This document shows, piece by piece, positions 17,157 to 25,508 of a stretch of DNA of 64,000 bases. The position numbers were made by a program, and so were the translations under genes. Every line of letters begins with the position of its first letter. Position 1 is the first letter of the stretch. The stretch is from positions 310,001-374,000 of the forward strand of contig JBFWVZ010000003.1 in the NCBI GenBank assembly GCA_050246475.1, given 5' to 3'. This DNA is from CADEEL01 sp050246475 (GTDB lineage: Bacteria > Pseudomonadota > Alphaproteobacteria > Caulobacterales > Aquidulcibacteraceae). The notes under the pieces were generated by a model. That model saw nothing but the letters and a program-made list of their open reading frames with translations, was not told the origin of the DNA and searched no databases.

Positions 17157-17549
17157 CTACCGGATCAATCCCAAGATCAGCCCAAAGAGCGTAAACGCCA
17201 CGATATTGTAGCCGCCATTGATCAGCCAGAACGTGAGGCTCCGGCGCTCGAACAGATATTGCACGCCAAGCGCCGTCGCGACCCACCCGGCGCCCGTCAG
17301 AAAGCCGTAGAATGTCGTCTCCCCAACCGGCATTTCAGGGCCGAAGAACATCGCCAGGCAGAAGCACTGAACGAGCGCGAGCACGAACGCCAAGCCGAAG
17401 ATCATCGCCGGATTGCCGCTCTTGAGCTTCTCTTCGCTCTGTCCGGTGTGGCCCATCCACGCCTTGCCGAACACACCGTACCACGCAAAGCCGACCGCAA
17501 GCGATGAAGCCGCCGCGACAACGATCGCCAGCCAATTCACATCAGGCAT
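17157..17549 (-). CDS. DUF1761 domain-containing membrane protein
   Basis: A 130-residue inner-membrane protein with four predicted helices. The N-terminal WLAIVVAAASSLAVGFAWYGVFGKAWMG and the later TTFYGFLTGAGWVATALGVQYLFERRSL are characteristic of DUF1761. The function is unknown for the family. The start at 17549 follows GAGGGGGAG. It lies 16 nt downstream of the TetR-type regulator on the same strand and is therefore probably controlled with it. Confidence 0.85.
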   Translation of the reverse strand: MPDVNWLAIVVAAASSLAVGFAWYGVFGKAWMGHTGQSEEKLKSGNPAMIFGLAFVLALVQCFCLAMFFGPEMPVGETTFYGFLTGAGWVATALGVQYLFERRSLTFWLINGGYNIVAFTLFGLILGLIR

Positions 17550-17565
17550 TCGCTCCCCCTCTTGC

Positions 17566-18177
17566 TCAAGCGTGCGCTCTGCCGCGCACACGCGCATGCT
17601 CTTCCAGCATGTTGAAATGCTCACGCAGCGCGGAAACCGCGCGGTCGAAATAGGCGACGTCGCGGTGCGTGCGCGCCTGCATCACGCCGCCCTCCATCGC
17701 CGTCAGCACGAACTGCGCGAGCGCCTTGCGGTCGAGCGTCGCCGGCAGCCGCGCCCCCGCCGCTTCGAGGCAAACTTCCACCGCGCCCGTCCAATTGTTG
17801 AAATTCGCCGCGAGCAGCTCGCGCACTTTCGGATCGGGCTCGTGCAGCTCGAGCGCCAACGAACCGATCGGGCATCCATACGTGCAATCGGTCTCCACGA
17901 TCATCGTGCGGTAGCCGTTGAGCAGCGCGAAAATTTTCTCGATCGGATCCGAGACCGCGCCCCACGCCGGCTCTAGCAACATCTCGTCGATCCCGTCGCG
18001 CAGCATTTCGAGCACCGCGACGAGCACGTCCTGCTTGCCGGGAAAGAAATGATAGAGGCTGCCGCTGTTGAGCTGCGTGCGCGAAAGAATGTCGGCCACG
18101 GATGTCGAATTGAAGCCCTTCTCCCAGAAGAGCTCCATCGCGGCCATGACGATCTTGCTGCGCGTGTCCTGCGCCAT
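17566..18177 (-). CDS. TetR/AcrR family transcriptional regulator
   Basis: A 203-residue regulator. The N-terminal helix-turn-helix (residues ~5-50) reads RSKIVMAAMELFWEKGFNSTSVADILSRT and LNSGSLYHFFPGKQDVL, the standard TetR pattern. The C-terminal ligand domain contains DCTYGCPIGSLALEL, a motif of the TetR_C group that includes NemR/AcuR-like regulators with reactive cysteines. Ligand sensing through Cys is possible but unproven. It heads a two-gene unit with the DUF1761 gene. A perfect palindrome sits 10 nt upstream of the start and probably mediates autoregulation. Confidence 0.92.
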   Translation of the reverse strand: MAQDTRSKIVMAAMELFWEKGFNSTSVADILSRTQLNSGSLYHFFPGKQDVLVAVLEMLRDGIDEMLLEPAWGAVSDPIEKIFALLNGYRTMIVETDCTYGCPIGSLALELHEPDPKVRELLAANFNNWTGAVEVCLEAAGARLPATLDRKALAQFVLTAMEGGVMQARTHRDVAYFDRAVSALREHFNMLEEHARVRGRAHA

Positions 18178-18186
18178 CCCACCCTC

Positions 18187-18206
18187 TTGATTGAATGCTC
18201 AATCAA
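18187..18206. promoter_or_regulatory. Palindromic operator of the TetR-type regulator (predicted)
   Basis: Perfect inverted repeat with 8-nt arms TTGATTGA and TCAATCAA around a 4-nt spacer ATGC. It ends 10 nt before the regulator start codon at 18177. TetR-family dimers usually bind such sites. Confidence 0.75.
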
Positions 18207-18319
18207 GCGCTTGAAGCGGGCGAAGTCAATCCCGCGCCCGCAAGACCTCTCACTAGCTCTACTTTTGAGCGAACGCCTGCGATGCTATCGCTGGCGCCGG
18301 GAAGCCGCCGGGGGCGCTC

Positions 18320-19054
18320 ATGTCCGAACATTCGAACTCAAGTTCAATTTGGACAATCTTGGCTGCGATCGGTGGTCTGCTTTCCGGCGTCGCGGCCATC
18401 ATCGCGTTGTTCATCGCGCAGCCAGCGACACTGCGATTGGTGTTGCCGGAAAGCGTGCTCCGCGAAGCAAGCGGTGAGAACGCGCAGCCGGCATTGCGAA
18501 CCGGTGAGGCCTCCACCGCGCCACAACAAGCCGCCGCGCAACAAGCCGCCGCATCCGACACCGAGCAGCCAGCGCCGCCGATCGAAGCCGAACCACCCGC
18601 GCCGCCGACGCAGACGCTGGGCGACGGCGTGACCGTTTCTCTCATCAACCTCGCCGACACGCCGGATCGTTACGTCGCAACCATTCGCTTCGACAACACA
18701 TCCGGCGCTGACATTGGCATCGCCGTCGAGCGCGCCGGCCCCTTCGAAGGTCAGATGACTTTGACGGACAGCGCGGGCGGCACGTGCCAGTTCATCTCCA
18801 ACGGCGAAGGTTGGGGCACGCTCGATGCAGAGGAAGCCGAGGAGCCTCGCTACGCGTTCGGAGAGCCACGGTTTCGGACCGTCCAAGCAAACGGCCGCGC
18901 GCAACACACCATGTTCTTCAACAAGGGGCGCTGCGCCACGCGCATCACGGCCGATGCGGGCCTCACGATCTCCGGGTCCTTTGTCGTCAACGTGAACGGA
19001 CGCAGGCGCGCCGCGCCGATCTACTTTGAGAACCTCACGCTTCGTCGGCAATGA
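18320..19054 (+). CDS. Membrane-anchored protein of unknown function
   Basis: A 244-residue protein with one N-terminal transmembrane helix (about residues 9-33, SIWTILAAIGGLLSGVAAII). An Ala/Gln/Pro-rich linker follows (about 55-95), then a C-terminal beta-rich domain starting VTVSLINLADTPDRYVATIRFDN with two Cys (GGTCQFIS, KGRCATRI). This domain is probably periplasmic. No family recognised. It stands alone between the TetR gene and a convergent truncated haemoglobin gene. Confidence 0.7.
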   Translation: MSEHSNSSSIWTILAAIGGLLSGVAAIIALFIAQPATLRLVLPESVLREASGENAQPALRTGEASTAPQQAAAQQAAASDTEQPAPPIEAEPPAPPTQTLGDGVTVSLINLADTPDRYVATIRFDNTSGADIGIAVERAGPFEGQMTLTDSAGGTCQFISNGEGWGTLDAEEAEEPRYAFGEPRFRTVQANGRAQHTMFFNKGRCATRITADAGLTISGSFVVNVNGRRRAAPIYFENLTLRRQ

Positions 19055-19074
19055 CTCCGGGCCAGCAAGCTTCT

Positions 19075-19449
19075 TCAGTGCTCGATCACAAGATCCGCAC
19101 GCTTGCGCATCTCGCTGACGACGAGGCCGACATCGCTTGCGCCAAGCCCAGCCTCCTCCAGCGCCTCCCGCAACATCAGCAGCATCATCGCAAAATCCGG
19201 CTCGCCGATGCCGAGCCCCGCATGGGCGTCGCGGATCATCGCGTCGGTGTGTGCGCCCGGCCCTCCGAGCAATGACGCGACAAAATGCGTTTGGTGATCG
19301 ATGAGGCGCTGCATTTCGCGGCCGGCGAAGAAGCGTGCGAGTCCGGGCGCTGTGCGCGCTTTCTCGTAGAAGCGCGTCACGATCGCGCGCAGCGCCGGCA
19401 TGCCGCCGAGCCGCTCGAAATGTGATTTTTGCTGAGCCGATTCAGTCAT
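19075..19449 (-). CDS. Group 1 truncated haemoglobin
   Basis: A 124-residue 2/2 globin. FERLGGMPALRAIVTRFYEKA is the start typical of group 1, ARFFAGREMQRLIDHQTHFVASLLGGPG covers the CD-E region, and DAHAGLGI holds the likely proximal heme-binding His. Group 1 truncated globins bind O2 and often act in NO detoxification or oxygen sensing. The gene is monocistronic. Confidence 0.9.
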   Translation of the reverse strand: MTESAQQKSHFERLGGMPALRAIVTRFYEKARTAPGLARFFAGREMQRLIDHQTHFVASLLGGPGAHTDAMIRDAHAGLGIGEPDFAMMLLMLREALEEAGLGASDVGLVVSEMRKRADLVIEH

Positions 19450-19585
19450 GGGGCGGCGGTCCTATTCACGCGTCCTGCGTGTGTCGAGAACCTTTCTCAG
19501 CTTGCTGTTTGGTAACGCGCGCGCGCCCGCTGGCGCATTTCAGCCATGCGGATACGATGTGCGGCAAAAGGGCGGGAGAAAGACC

Positions 19586-20530
19586 ATGCAATACAGAAAG
19601 CTAGGCGCGAGCGATCTGATGGTCAGCGAGATTTCGCTCGGCTCCTGGCTCACTTACGGCGTCGGCGTCGAAGCCGATAAGACGCGCGCTTGCGTCAAAA
19701 GGGCGCTCGATCTCGGCATTAATCTCATCGACACCGCGAACGTTTACGGCCGCGGCGCGGCCGAAACGGTCCTCGGCGAAACGCTCGCGGGCGTGAAGCG
19801 CGAGAGCTATGTCCTCGCGACAAAACTCTATTGGCCGATGGATGCGCACAATCGCGGCCTCTCGCGCCAGCAAGTGTTCAAGCAGATCGATGACTCGCTG
19901 AAGCGTCTGCGCACCGACTACGTCGATCTCTATCAATGCCACCGCTACGACGATGAAACGCCGCTTGAAGAAACGATGCAGGCGCTCAGCGAGATCGTGC
20001 AGCAGGGAAAGGTGCGCTGGCTCGGCTTCTCAGAGTGGCCCGCCGATAAGATCGAAGCCGCCTTCGCGCTCCCGAACGTCGCGCGCTTCGTCTCAAGCCA
20101 GCCGCAATATTCCCTGCTCTGGCGCCAGCCCGAGAAAGAAGTGATCCCTGTCTGCAAGAAGCACGACGTCTCTCAGATCGTCTGGTCCCCACTCGCGCAG
20201 GGCGTTCTCTCCGGCAAATACAAGCCCGGCGCCGAATTGCCGAAAGGCTCGCGCGCAACGAGCCGCGATATGAGCGACGCGATCCAAGGCTGGATGCGCC
20301 CCGGCATCCTCCGCGCGGTCGAGAAGCTCGAGCCGCTCGCCAAGCGCGCCGGCTGCTCCATGGCGCAGTTCGCGCTTGCCTGGGTGCTCCGTGAGCCGAA
20401 CGTCGCCTCCGCCATCGTCGGCGCCAGCCGCCCCGAGCAAGTCGAGGAGAACGCGAAAGCTTCAGGTCTCAACATCGATCCCGCGCTCTTCACCGAGGCG
20501 GAGACAATCTGCACGCCGCCGGCGCGCTAG
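19586..20530 (+). CDS. Aldo/keto reductase (potassium-channel beta-subunit-like)
   Basis: A 314-residue (beta/alpha)8 NADPH-dependent oxidoreductase. The AKR active-site elements are visible: DTANVYGRGAAETVLGE (Asp and Tyr), LATKLYWP (Lys), and YQCHRYDDETP (His). WSPLAQGVLSGKY and the C-terminal cofactor segment AIVGASRPEQVEEN match the KvBeta/YghZ-type subfamily. The start at 19586 follows GGGAGAAAG; upstream ATGs in frame lack a ribosome site. Its stop overlaps the convergent lipoprotein gene by 4 nt. Confidence 0.93.
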   Translation: MQYRKLGASDLMVSEISLGSWLTYGVGVEADKTRACVKRALDLGINLIDTANVYGRGAAETVLGETLAGVKRESYVLATKLYWPMDAHNRGLSRQQVFKQIDDSLKRLRTDYVDLYQCHRYDDETPLEETMQALSEIVQQGKVRWLGFSEWPADKIEAAFALPNVARFVSSQPQYSLLWRQPEKEVIPVCKKHDVSQIVWSPLAQGVLSGKYKPGAELPKGSRATSRDMSDAIQGWMRPGILRAVEKLEPLAKRAGCSMAQFALAWVLREPNVASAIVGASRPEQVEENAKASGLNIDPALFTEAETICTPPAR

Positions 20531-21078
20531 TTCTGCGGCGTCAGGTCGATCCAATCATCGAGCGTCGCATCGCTTCTGATGATGTGGGGCGCCACCAGAT
20601 CCCGCGCAACGGCGAGCACCTCCTCGCGCGTGTCGAGTTGGCACTCGCCGAACGTCAGCCGCGTGCACAACGCATCGAGCTGCGCGACATGCGCCGTTTC
20701 ATCGAACGCGTCGGGATCGCTAAAGATGCGCAACGCGCCGCCATCCATGCGCCAAGCAAAACCGAACGCGACCACGTTGTCGTCCGTATCAATGTGCACC
20801 TGAACGATATAGTCTTCCTCCGGCGTCTCCGGCACATCGACGAAGAGAAGCGGCATGGACTCGCTCTCGCCGTCGCGGTTCTGGCCGGTGAGGACGTAGC
20901 CGCCGTCCGCCGCGCGCGTGAACGTGAGCAACTGCCGCTCGTCGGCGCTCGTCGTCATCTCGACGCGCGTCCCGTCCGCGAAGGGGTAGGCTGCGTCGGC
21001 GCCGGTGAAGAGCGGCGCGGGCGCGCTGAACGCGCAGCCGCTCAGCAGAAAGAGCCCCAACACCAGCGCCGCACGCAT
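20527..21078 (-). CDS. Putative lipoprotein of unknown function
   Basis: A 183-residue protein with a lipoprotein signal MRAALVLGLFLLSGC (lipidated Cys at 15). The mature part is acidic with alternating beta-type segments (DGTRVEMTTSADERQLLTFTRA, GGYVLTGQNRDGE) and ends LDDWIDLTPQN. No known family recognised. The 3' end overlaps the aldo/keto reductase gene on the other strand by 4 nt. Confidence 0.75.
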   Translation of the reverse strand: MRAALVLGLFLLSGCAFSAPAPLFTGADAAYPFADGTRVEMTTSADERQLLTFTRAADGGYVLTGQNRDGESESMPLLFVDVPETPEEDYIVQVHIDTDDNVVAFGFAWRMDGGALRIFSDPDAFDETAHVAQLDALCTRLTFGECQLDTREEVLAVARDLVAPHIIRSDATLDDWIDLTPQN

Positions 21079-21180
21079 GACCGCCTCCGTCGCCGTCAAT
21101 CAAGCGCGCGCTTTAGAGCGGAAACGTGGCGGCCAACAACTTAGGAGCCTGCATCGTTGCATGCCGGCGCAGCGCGTTGC

Positions 21181-21205
21181 GGAACGCCGCCTCCGCTGCA
21201 GCGTT
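21181..21205 (+). promoter_or_regulatory. EcfG-type (general stress response) promoter, predicted
   Basis: GGAAC at 21181-21185, a 16-nt spacer, and CGTT at 21202-21205. This matches the alphaproteobacterial EcfG consensus GGAAC-N16/17-CGTT. It lies 58 nt upstream of the PRC-barrel gene, a gene class often in the stress regulon. Confidence 0.6.
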
Positions 21206-21262
21206 GTCCCTGCAAGGGCGAGGCGTGCATCCTGCGCGCCTGATTGTTTCACGAGATCTGCA

Positions 21263-21646
21263 ATGGATACCGCAACCAAAACCCCAACCAATGACCTCAT
21301 CACAGGCACGCGCGTCAAAGGCAGCGCCGTCTATAACGCGGACGGCGATCGCATCGGCCACGTGGAGGATCTTTCGATCGAGAAGCTCTCCGGGCGCGTT
21401 CGCTATGCGCTCATGTCGTTTGGCGGCTTTCTCGGCATCGGCGATAAACTTCATCCGCTGCCGTGGGACGTTCTCCGCTACGACACCGGCCGCGACGGCT
21501 ACGTCGTGCCGCTGAGCAAAGCGCAGCTCAACGACGCGCCGAGCTACACGCCCGCTGAACTTCAGGCTTTCGGCGGGCGCGATGTGAGCTATCGTGAGGG
21601 CCTCTACAAATACTACCTGCCCTACGGCGCAATTCCTTATTGGTGA
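21263..21646 (+). CDS. PRC-barrel domain-containing protein
   Basis: A 127-residue cytoplasmic protein. The PRC-barrel occupies roughly residues 12-85: ITGTRVKGSAVYNADGDRIGHVEDL, then GRVRYALMSFGGFLGIGDKLHPLPW. The C-terminal tail contains YREGLYKYY. PRC-barrel proteins of this form are commonly stress-induced in alphaproteobacteria; the molecular role is unclear. The ATG at 21263 is the most plausible start because the family N-terminus begins there; an open frame runs back to 21005 through the promoter region. A small gene follows 5 nt downstream. Confidence 0.87.
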   Translation: MDTATKTPTNDLITGTRVKGSAVYNADGDRIGHVEDLSIEKLSGRVRYALMSFGGFLGIGDKLHPLPWDVLRYDTGRDGYVVPLSKAQLNDAPSYTPAELQAFGGRDVSYREGLYKYYLPYGAIPYW

Positions 21647-21651
21647 TATCC

Positions 21652-21825
21652 ATGAAACAGGAACAGCAGCACTATCGCGATCGCGCGGCGCGCCAGATCG
21701 CGCTCGCGCAAGCGACGGGCGCGAAGGCGCACGCTTCGCCAGATAACCGCACCGTCTTTGTCGAACGCGCGGACGGCACAAAGGAGGAAGTGAAAATCCC
21801 GCCGCCGGGGCGCGCCGACGCCTAA
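21652..21825 (+). CDS. Small hypothetical protein
   Basis: A 57-residue hydrophilic protein, MKQEQQHYRDRAARQIALAQ at the N-terminus and EEVKIPPPGRADA at the C-terminus, with no membrane segment. The start is 5 nt after the PRC-barrel stop, so the two are likely co-transcribed under the EcfG-type promoter. No family recognised. Confidence 0.6.
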   Translation: MKQEQQHYRDRAARQIALAQATGAKAHASPDNRTVFVERADGTKEEVKIPPPGRADA

Positions 21826-22580
21826 GCCAGAAACGCGACAATCGCCGCCGCGAACCGCGGCGCGGCGACCGCGCGCAAATGATCGCCTTCGACGATTTCA
21901 AGCTGCGCGTCCGGAATCGCGTCCGCTAGAGCTTGCGGATTGCGCGCGAGATCGTCGGCGTCGCCCGCAATGACGAGCGTCGGCGCTTTGATCCGGTCAA
22001 GCGGGATCGGCGCGGCGTGCACGCGCTCGGCATGCGCCGCCAGCGCCAGGCGATCCGCGCCGGTCGAATCCGCAAACAAGCGAAAGCGCGCGGCTGCGGC
22101 GGGCAGCGTGCTCACATCGTCCGCCCGCATGGCCTTGGCTATGGCCGCCGCGCCAATGACGCGCGTATCCACGCCCCCGCGCGCGATGACGCCCTCGCCA
22201 ATGCCGCCGATCACGAGCTTGCGGATGCGCGGCTCTTGCGTCGCCGCGATCAACGAAACGATCGCGCCCATCGAATAACCGGCGAGATCGAAGCGCGTTA
22301 GCTTCAGATGATCCGCCAGTTCGGCAAGATCGCGCGCCATGCGCGCTTCGCCGTAGAATTCCGGATCGTGCGGCTTGTCCGAAGCGCCATGCCCTCGCGC
22401 ATCGATCGCGATCGCATGCCGGCCCGCCTCCGTCAGCGCTTTAACGACGCCAGGCGCCTCCCAATTCGCCTGTGCGTTCGCCGCGAAGCCGTGATGCAAG
22501 AGAACGGGCGGCGCGTCGCCCGCCGCGCCCCACGCATGGTAGGCGAGCTGCAGACCATCGCTCGACGTGAAGGATTGCAT
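21822..22580 (-). CDS. Alpha/beta hydrolase
   Basis: A 252-residue alpha/beta hydrolase. Oxyanion segment LLHHGFAANAQ; nucleophile elbow GYSMGA (Ser near residue 104); catalytic His in GDHLRAV near the C-terminus; acidic residue probably in VIAGDADDLA. The substrate is unknown. Its ATG overlaps the DAHP synthase stop by 1 nt (TGATG), so it is probably translated as part of the same transcript. Confidence 0.9.
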   Translation of the reverse strand: MQSFTSSDGLQLAYHAWGAAGDAPPVLLHHGFAANAQANWEAPGVVKALTEAGRHAIAIDARGHGASDKPHDPEFYGEARMARDLAELADHLKLTRFDLAGYSMGAIVSLIAATQEPRIRKLVIGGIGEGVIARGGVDTRVIGAAAIAKAMRADDVSTLPAAAARFRLFADSTGADRLALAAHAERVHAAPIPLDRIKAPTLVIAGDADDLARNPQALADAIPDAQLEIVEGDHLRAVAAPRFAAAIVAFLA

Positions 22581-23962
22581 CAATCGTTCGCGGCCGCGCG
22601 CTTGCCGTTTTCGCGCACGCCGCGGAGATGCTCCGCGATCAGGAATGCGAGGTCGAGCGCCTGCTGCCCGTTGAGCCGCGGATCGCAATGCGTGTGATAG
22701 CGATCGGAAAGGTTCGCTTCCGTGATCTCCTGCGCGCCGCCGAGGCATTCGGTGACCTGCGCGCCCGTCATCTCGACATGCACGCCGCCCGGATAGGCGC
22801 CCTCCGCCGGCAGCGCCTCCATGAAGGTCTGCACCTCCGCGAGAATGCGGTCGAACGGCCGTGTCTTGAAACCGTTTCCGGTCTTCAGCGTGTTGCCGTG
22901 CATCGGATCGCAGGACCAGACGACGTTCTTGCCTTCGCGCGTCACGGCGCGAACCAGTTTCGGCAAGCCGGCCGCCGCTTTCTCCGCGCCGAAGCGCGCG
23001 ATGAGCGTGAGCCGCCCCGGCTCATTCTCCGGGTTGAGCGCATCGATCAGCCGCAGGAGATCGTCGGCCTCCAGCGTCGGCCCGCATTTCATGCCGATCG
23101 GATTCTTGATCCCTTTGGCGAACTCGACATGCGCGCCGTCGAGCTGGCGCGTGCGGTCCCCTATCCAGAGGAAATGCGCGCTCGTGTCGTACCAATCGCC
23201 GCTCGTTGAATCGACGCGCGTCATCGCCTCTTCGAAGCCCAGCAGCAGCGCCTCGTGCGAGGTGTAAACGTCCACCTGCTTCATCTGCGGCGTGGACTCC
23301 GGCGTGATCCCACACGCCTCCATGAAGTCGAGCGCCTCGGTGATGCGCGTCGCCAATTCTTCGTAACGCTTGCCTTGCGGCGAGCCTGCGACGAACCCGA
23401 GCGTCCAGCGATGCACGTTGTGCAGATCCGCGTACCCGCCGCCCGCGAACGCGCGGATGAGATTGAGCGTCGCCGCGCTCTGCCCGTAAGCCTTGAGCAA
23501 GCGCTCCGGATCGGGGACGCGCGCCTCGGGCGTGAACTCCATGCCGTTGATGTTGTCGCCCCGGTAGGACGGGAGCGTCACGCCGTCCTTCGTCTCAGTC
23601 GGCTCGCTGCGCGGCTTGCCGAATTGCCCGGCCATGCGCGCGACCTTCACGACGGGCTTTGCGCCCGCGAAGGTGAGCACGACGCTCATCTGCATAAGCG
23701 CCCGGAACGTGTCGCGGATGTTGTTCGGGTGGAATTCCTTGAAGCTCTCGGCGCAATCGCCGCCCTGCAGCAGGAAAGCCTTGCCGGCCGCAACGTCCGC
23801 CAAACGCGCCTTCAAATTCCGCGCCTCGCCCGCGAACACCAGCGGCGGGTAATTGCGCAGCGTATCCTCGACGCGGCCGAGATGATCCGGGTCCGGGTAA
23901 TCGGTCGGAATGTGCTTGGCGGGGCGGCTTCTCCACCCGTTGGGGGACCATTTTTGCTGCAT
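22580..23962 (-). CDS. aroG: 3-deoxy-7-phosphoheptulonate synthase, class II
   Basis: First enzyme of the shikimate pathway, condensing phosphoenolpyruvate with erythrose 4-phosphate. The 460 residues match class II (plant/mycobacterial type): KWSPNGWRSRPAKHIPTDYPD at the N-terminus, LLQGGDCAESF (metal-ligand Cys) near residue 90, TSHEALLLGFEEA, and WSCDPMHGNTLKTGNGFKTR. Class II enzymes are typically feedback-regulated by aromatic amino acids. The gene is translationally coupled to the downstream hydrolase. Confidence 0.96.
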   Translation of the reverse strand: MQQKWSPNGWRSRPAKHIPTDYPDPDHLGRVEDTLRNYPPLVFAGEARNLKARLADVAAGKAFLLQGGDCAESFKEFHPNNIRDTFRALMQMSVVLTFAGAKPVVKVARMAGQFGKPRSEPTETKDGVTLPSYRGDNINGMEFTPEARVPDPERLLKAYGQSAATLNLIRAFAGGGYADLHNVHRWTLGFVAGSPQGKRYEELATRITEALDFMEACGITPESTPQMKQVDVYTSHEALLLGFEEAMTRVDSTSGDWYDTSAHFLWIGDRTRQLDGAHVEFAKGIKNPIGMKCGPTLEADDLLRLIDALNPENEPGRLTLIARFGAEKAAAGLPKLVRAVTREGKNVVWSCDPMHGNTLKTGNGFKTRPFDRILAEVQTFMEALPAEGAYPGGVHVEMTGAQVTECLGGAQEITEANLSDRYHTHCDPRLNGQQALDLAFLIAEHLRGVRENGKRAAAND

Positions 23963-24027
23963 TGCGGCATCCTAGCAAAGGACCATGCCGAGTGGAAATC
24001 GGCCAGGCGGAGTGCGACAGTCGGCCC

Positions 24028-24891
24028 ATGTCCATCCAAGTTGAACCTAGCGGCCAAGCGATCGGGGCCGCGATCCATGGCGTCGATCTCTCGAAGCCGC
24101 TCCCCGAGGCGGACGCCGCCGCGATCCGCGCCGCGTGGCTCGAACATCAGGTCGTCTACGTTCCCGATCAGAAGCTCACGCTCGAGGATATCGAGCGCGT
24201 CTCGCAGAGCTTCGGCCCGTTCGGCGAGGATCCCTTCATCGCGCCGATCTCCGGCCACCCGCACGTGATCAGCGTGAAGCGCGAGGCGGATGAAACGTCG
24301 CCGATCTTCGCCGAGGTTTGGCACAGCGATTGGAGCTTCCGCGCAACGCCGCCTGCAGGAACCATGCTCTACGGCGTCGAGATTCCGCCCGTCGGCGGCG
24401 ACACCATGTTCGCCGATCAATACCGCGCCTATGAGACGTTGCCCGAAGCGACCAAGAAGCGGATCGAAAATCTGCGAGGTGTTCACTCAGCCGCGCGCGG
24501 CTACGCGAAAGAAGGCCTCTACGGCGAACGCGACAAAGGCCGCTCCATGGACATCCGCCCCTCGGATGAAGCCAAGAAAACACAAACGCATCCGATGGTA
24601 CGCGCGCATTCCGAAACGGGCCGCAAAGCTCTCTTCGTCAACATGGGCTACACGCAAGCCGTCGAAGGCTTGCCCGAAGATGAAGGCTGGGCGCTTCTCC
24701 TAGAACTCTTTCAGCATCAGCAGAAAGACGAGTTTGTCTATCGGCACCGCTGGTCGCAAGGCATGCTGACGCTTTGGGACAATCGCTGCGTCACGCACAA
24801 GGCGACGGGCGGGTACGAAGGCCATCGCCGCGAACTCTGGCGCACGACGGTCGATGAACCGAGCGCGACGATGGCGCGCAAAAGCGCATGA
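24028..24891 (+). CDS. TauD/TfdA family 2-oxoglutarate-dependent dioxygenase
   Basis: A 287-residue Fe(II)/2-oxoglutarate dioxygenase. The iron triad is visible as the HxD in VWHSDWSF (His and Asp) and the distal His in CVTHKATGGY; the 2OG-binding Arg is in RRELWRTTV. The family acts on sulfonates, phenoxyacetates, amino acids and other small acids; the substrate cannot be told from context. The start at 24028 (MSIQVEPSG) matches the family; 22 upstream codons are open but not conserved-looking. Confidence 0.93.
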   Translation: MSIQVEPSGQAIGAAIHGVDLSKPLPEADAAAIRAAWLEHQVVYVPDQKLTLEDIERVSQSFGPFGEDPFIAPISGHPHVISVKREADETSPIFAEVWHSDWSFRATPPAGTMLYGVEIPPVGGDTMFADQYRAYETLPEATKKRIENLRGVHSAARGYAKEGLYGERDKGRSMDIRPSDEAKKTQTHPMVRAHSETGRKALFVNMGYTQAVEGLPEDEGWALLLELFQHQQKDEFVYRHRWSQGMLTLWDNRCVTHKATGGYEGHRRELWRTTVDEPSATMARKSA

Positions 24892-25449
24892 CTACTGCCG
24901 CGGCGCGTCTTCCGGGAAATCTTCAGGCGGCATGCCCGCGCCTTGCAGAAACGCGCATTGCTGGGCCTGCGCGAGCTGAACGATGCGCTGACCGCGCATC
25001 ATTTGCGGCATGATCGCCTGCAGGTTCGCCATCATCGTCGCGCGCTGGGCTTCGGCCTCCGCCATCTGTGCGCGCGCCGCGCCCGCTTGTGCGGCCTGTA
25101 TGCCCATCTGAGCGTACCCCATGCCCGGGATGAACGAGCTGGCGAGACCCATGAATATGTTCACGCCCATATTGCCAATCATCGGTCCGCGCGCGTCACG
25201 CATGCGATCCATCTGTTCCTGAGCGATGGCGCCGTTGGCGGCGACGCTCGCCTGCACCGCTGGATCGCTCATCGTCGTTCCAAGTTCGGCTTGCAGCTGA
25301 TCGCACGACAGCTGCTCATCGCCGGGTCGCTCAGCATCCATCTGCGCAGCATTCATCTGCGCTTCCATCGCTTCGAGTTCGTCCATGCTTTGCGCGTGAG
25401 CGGCTGAAGCAAAGCCGAGCGCCAACGAAGCAATCAGAAGCGTGCGCAT
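24892..25449 (-). CDS. Secreted Met/Gln/Ala-rich protein of unknown function
   Basis: A 185-residue protein with signal peptide (SAAHA|QS). The mature part is almost wholly helical and unusually rich in Met, Ala and Gln (EAMEAQMNAAQMDAERPG; AQMAEAEAQRATMMANLQ). A Gly-rich, mildly hydrophobic centre (IGNMGVNIFMGLASSFIPGMG) may insert in or touch a membrane. Two Cys. No family recognised. Two adjacent ATGs follow GGAGGG; the second (25449) has better spacing. Confidence 0.72.
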   Translation of the reverse strand: MRTLLIASLALGFASAAHAQSMDELEAMEAQMNAAQMDAERPGDEQLSCDQLQAELGTTMSDPAVQASVAANGAIAQEQMDRMRDARGPMIGNMGVNIFMGLASSFIPGMGYAQMGIQAAQAGAARAQMAEAEAQRATMMANLQAIMPQMMRGQRIVQLAQAQQCAFLQGAGMPPEDFPEDAPRQ

Positions 25450-25508
25450 CATCCCTCCATGAGAGGCCAGGATCGGACGCTTCATTCTAGGCGGATTGGC
25501 GGCGCGCG

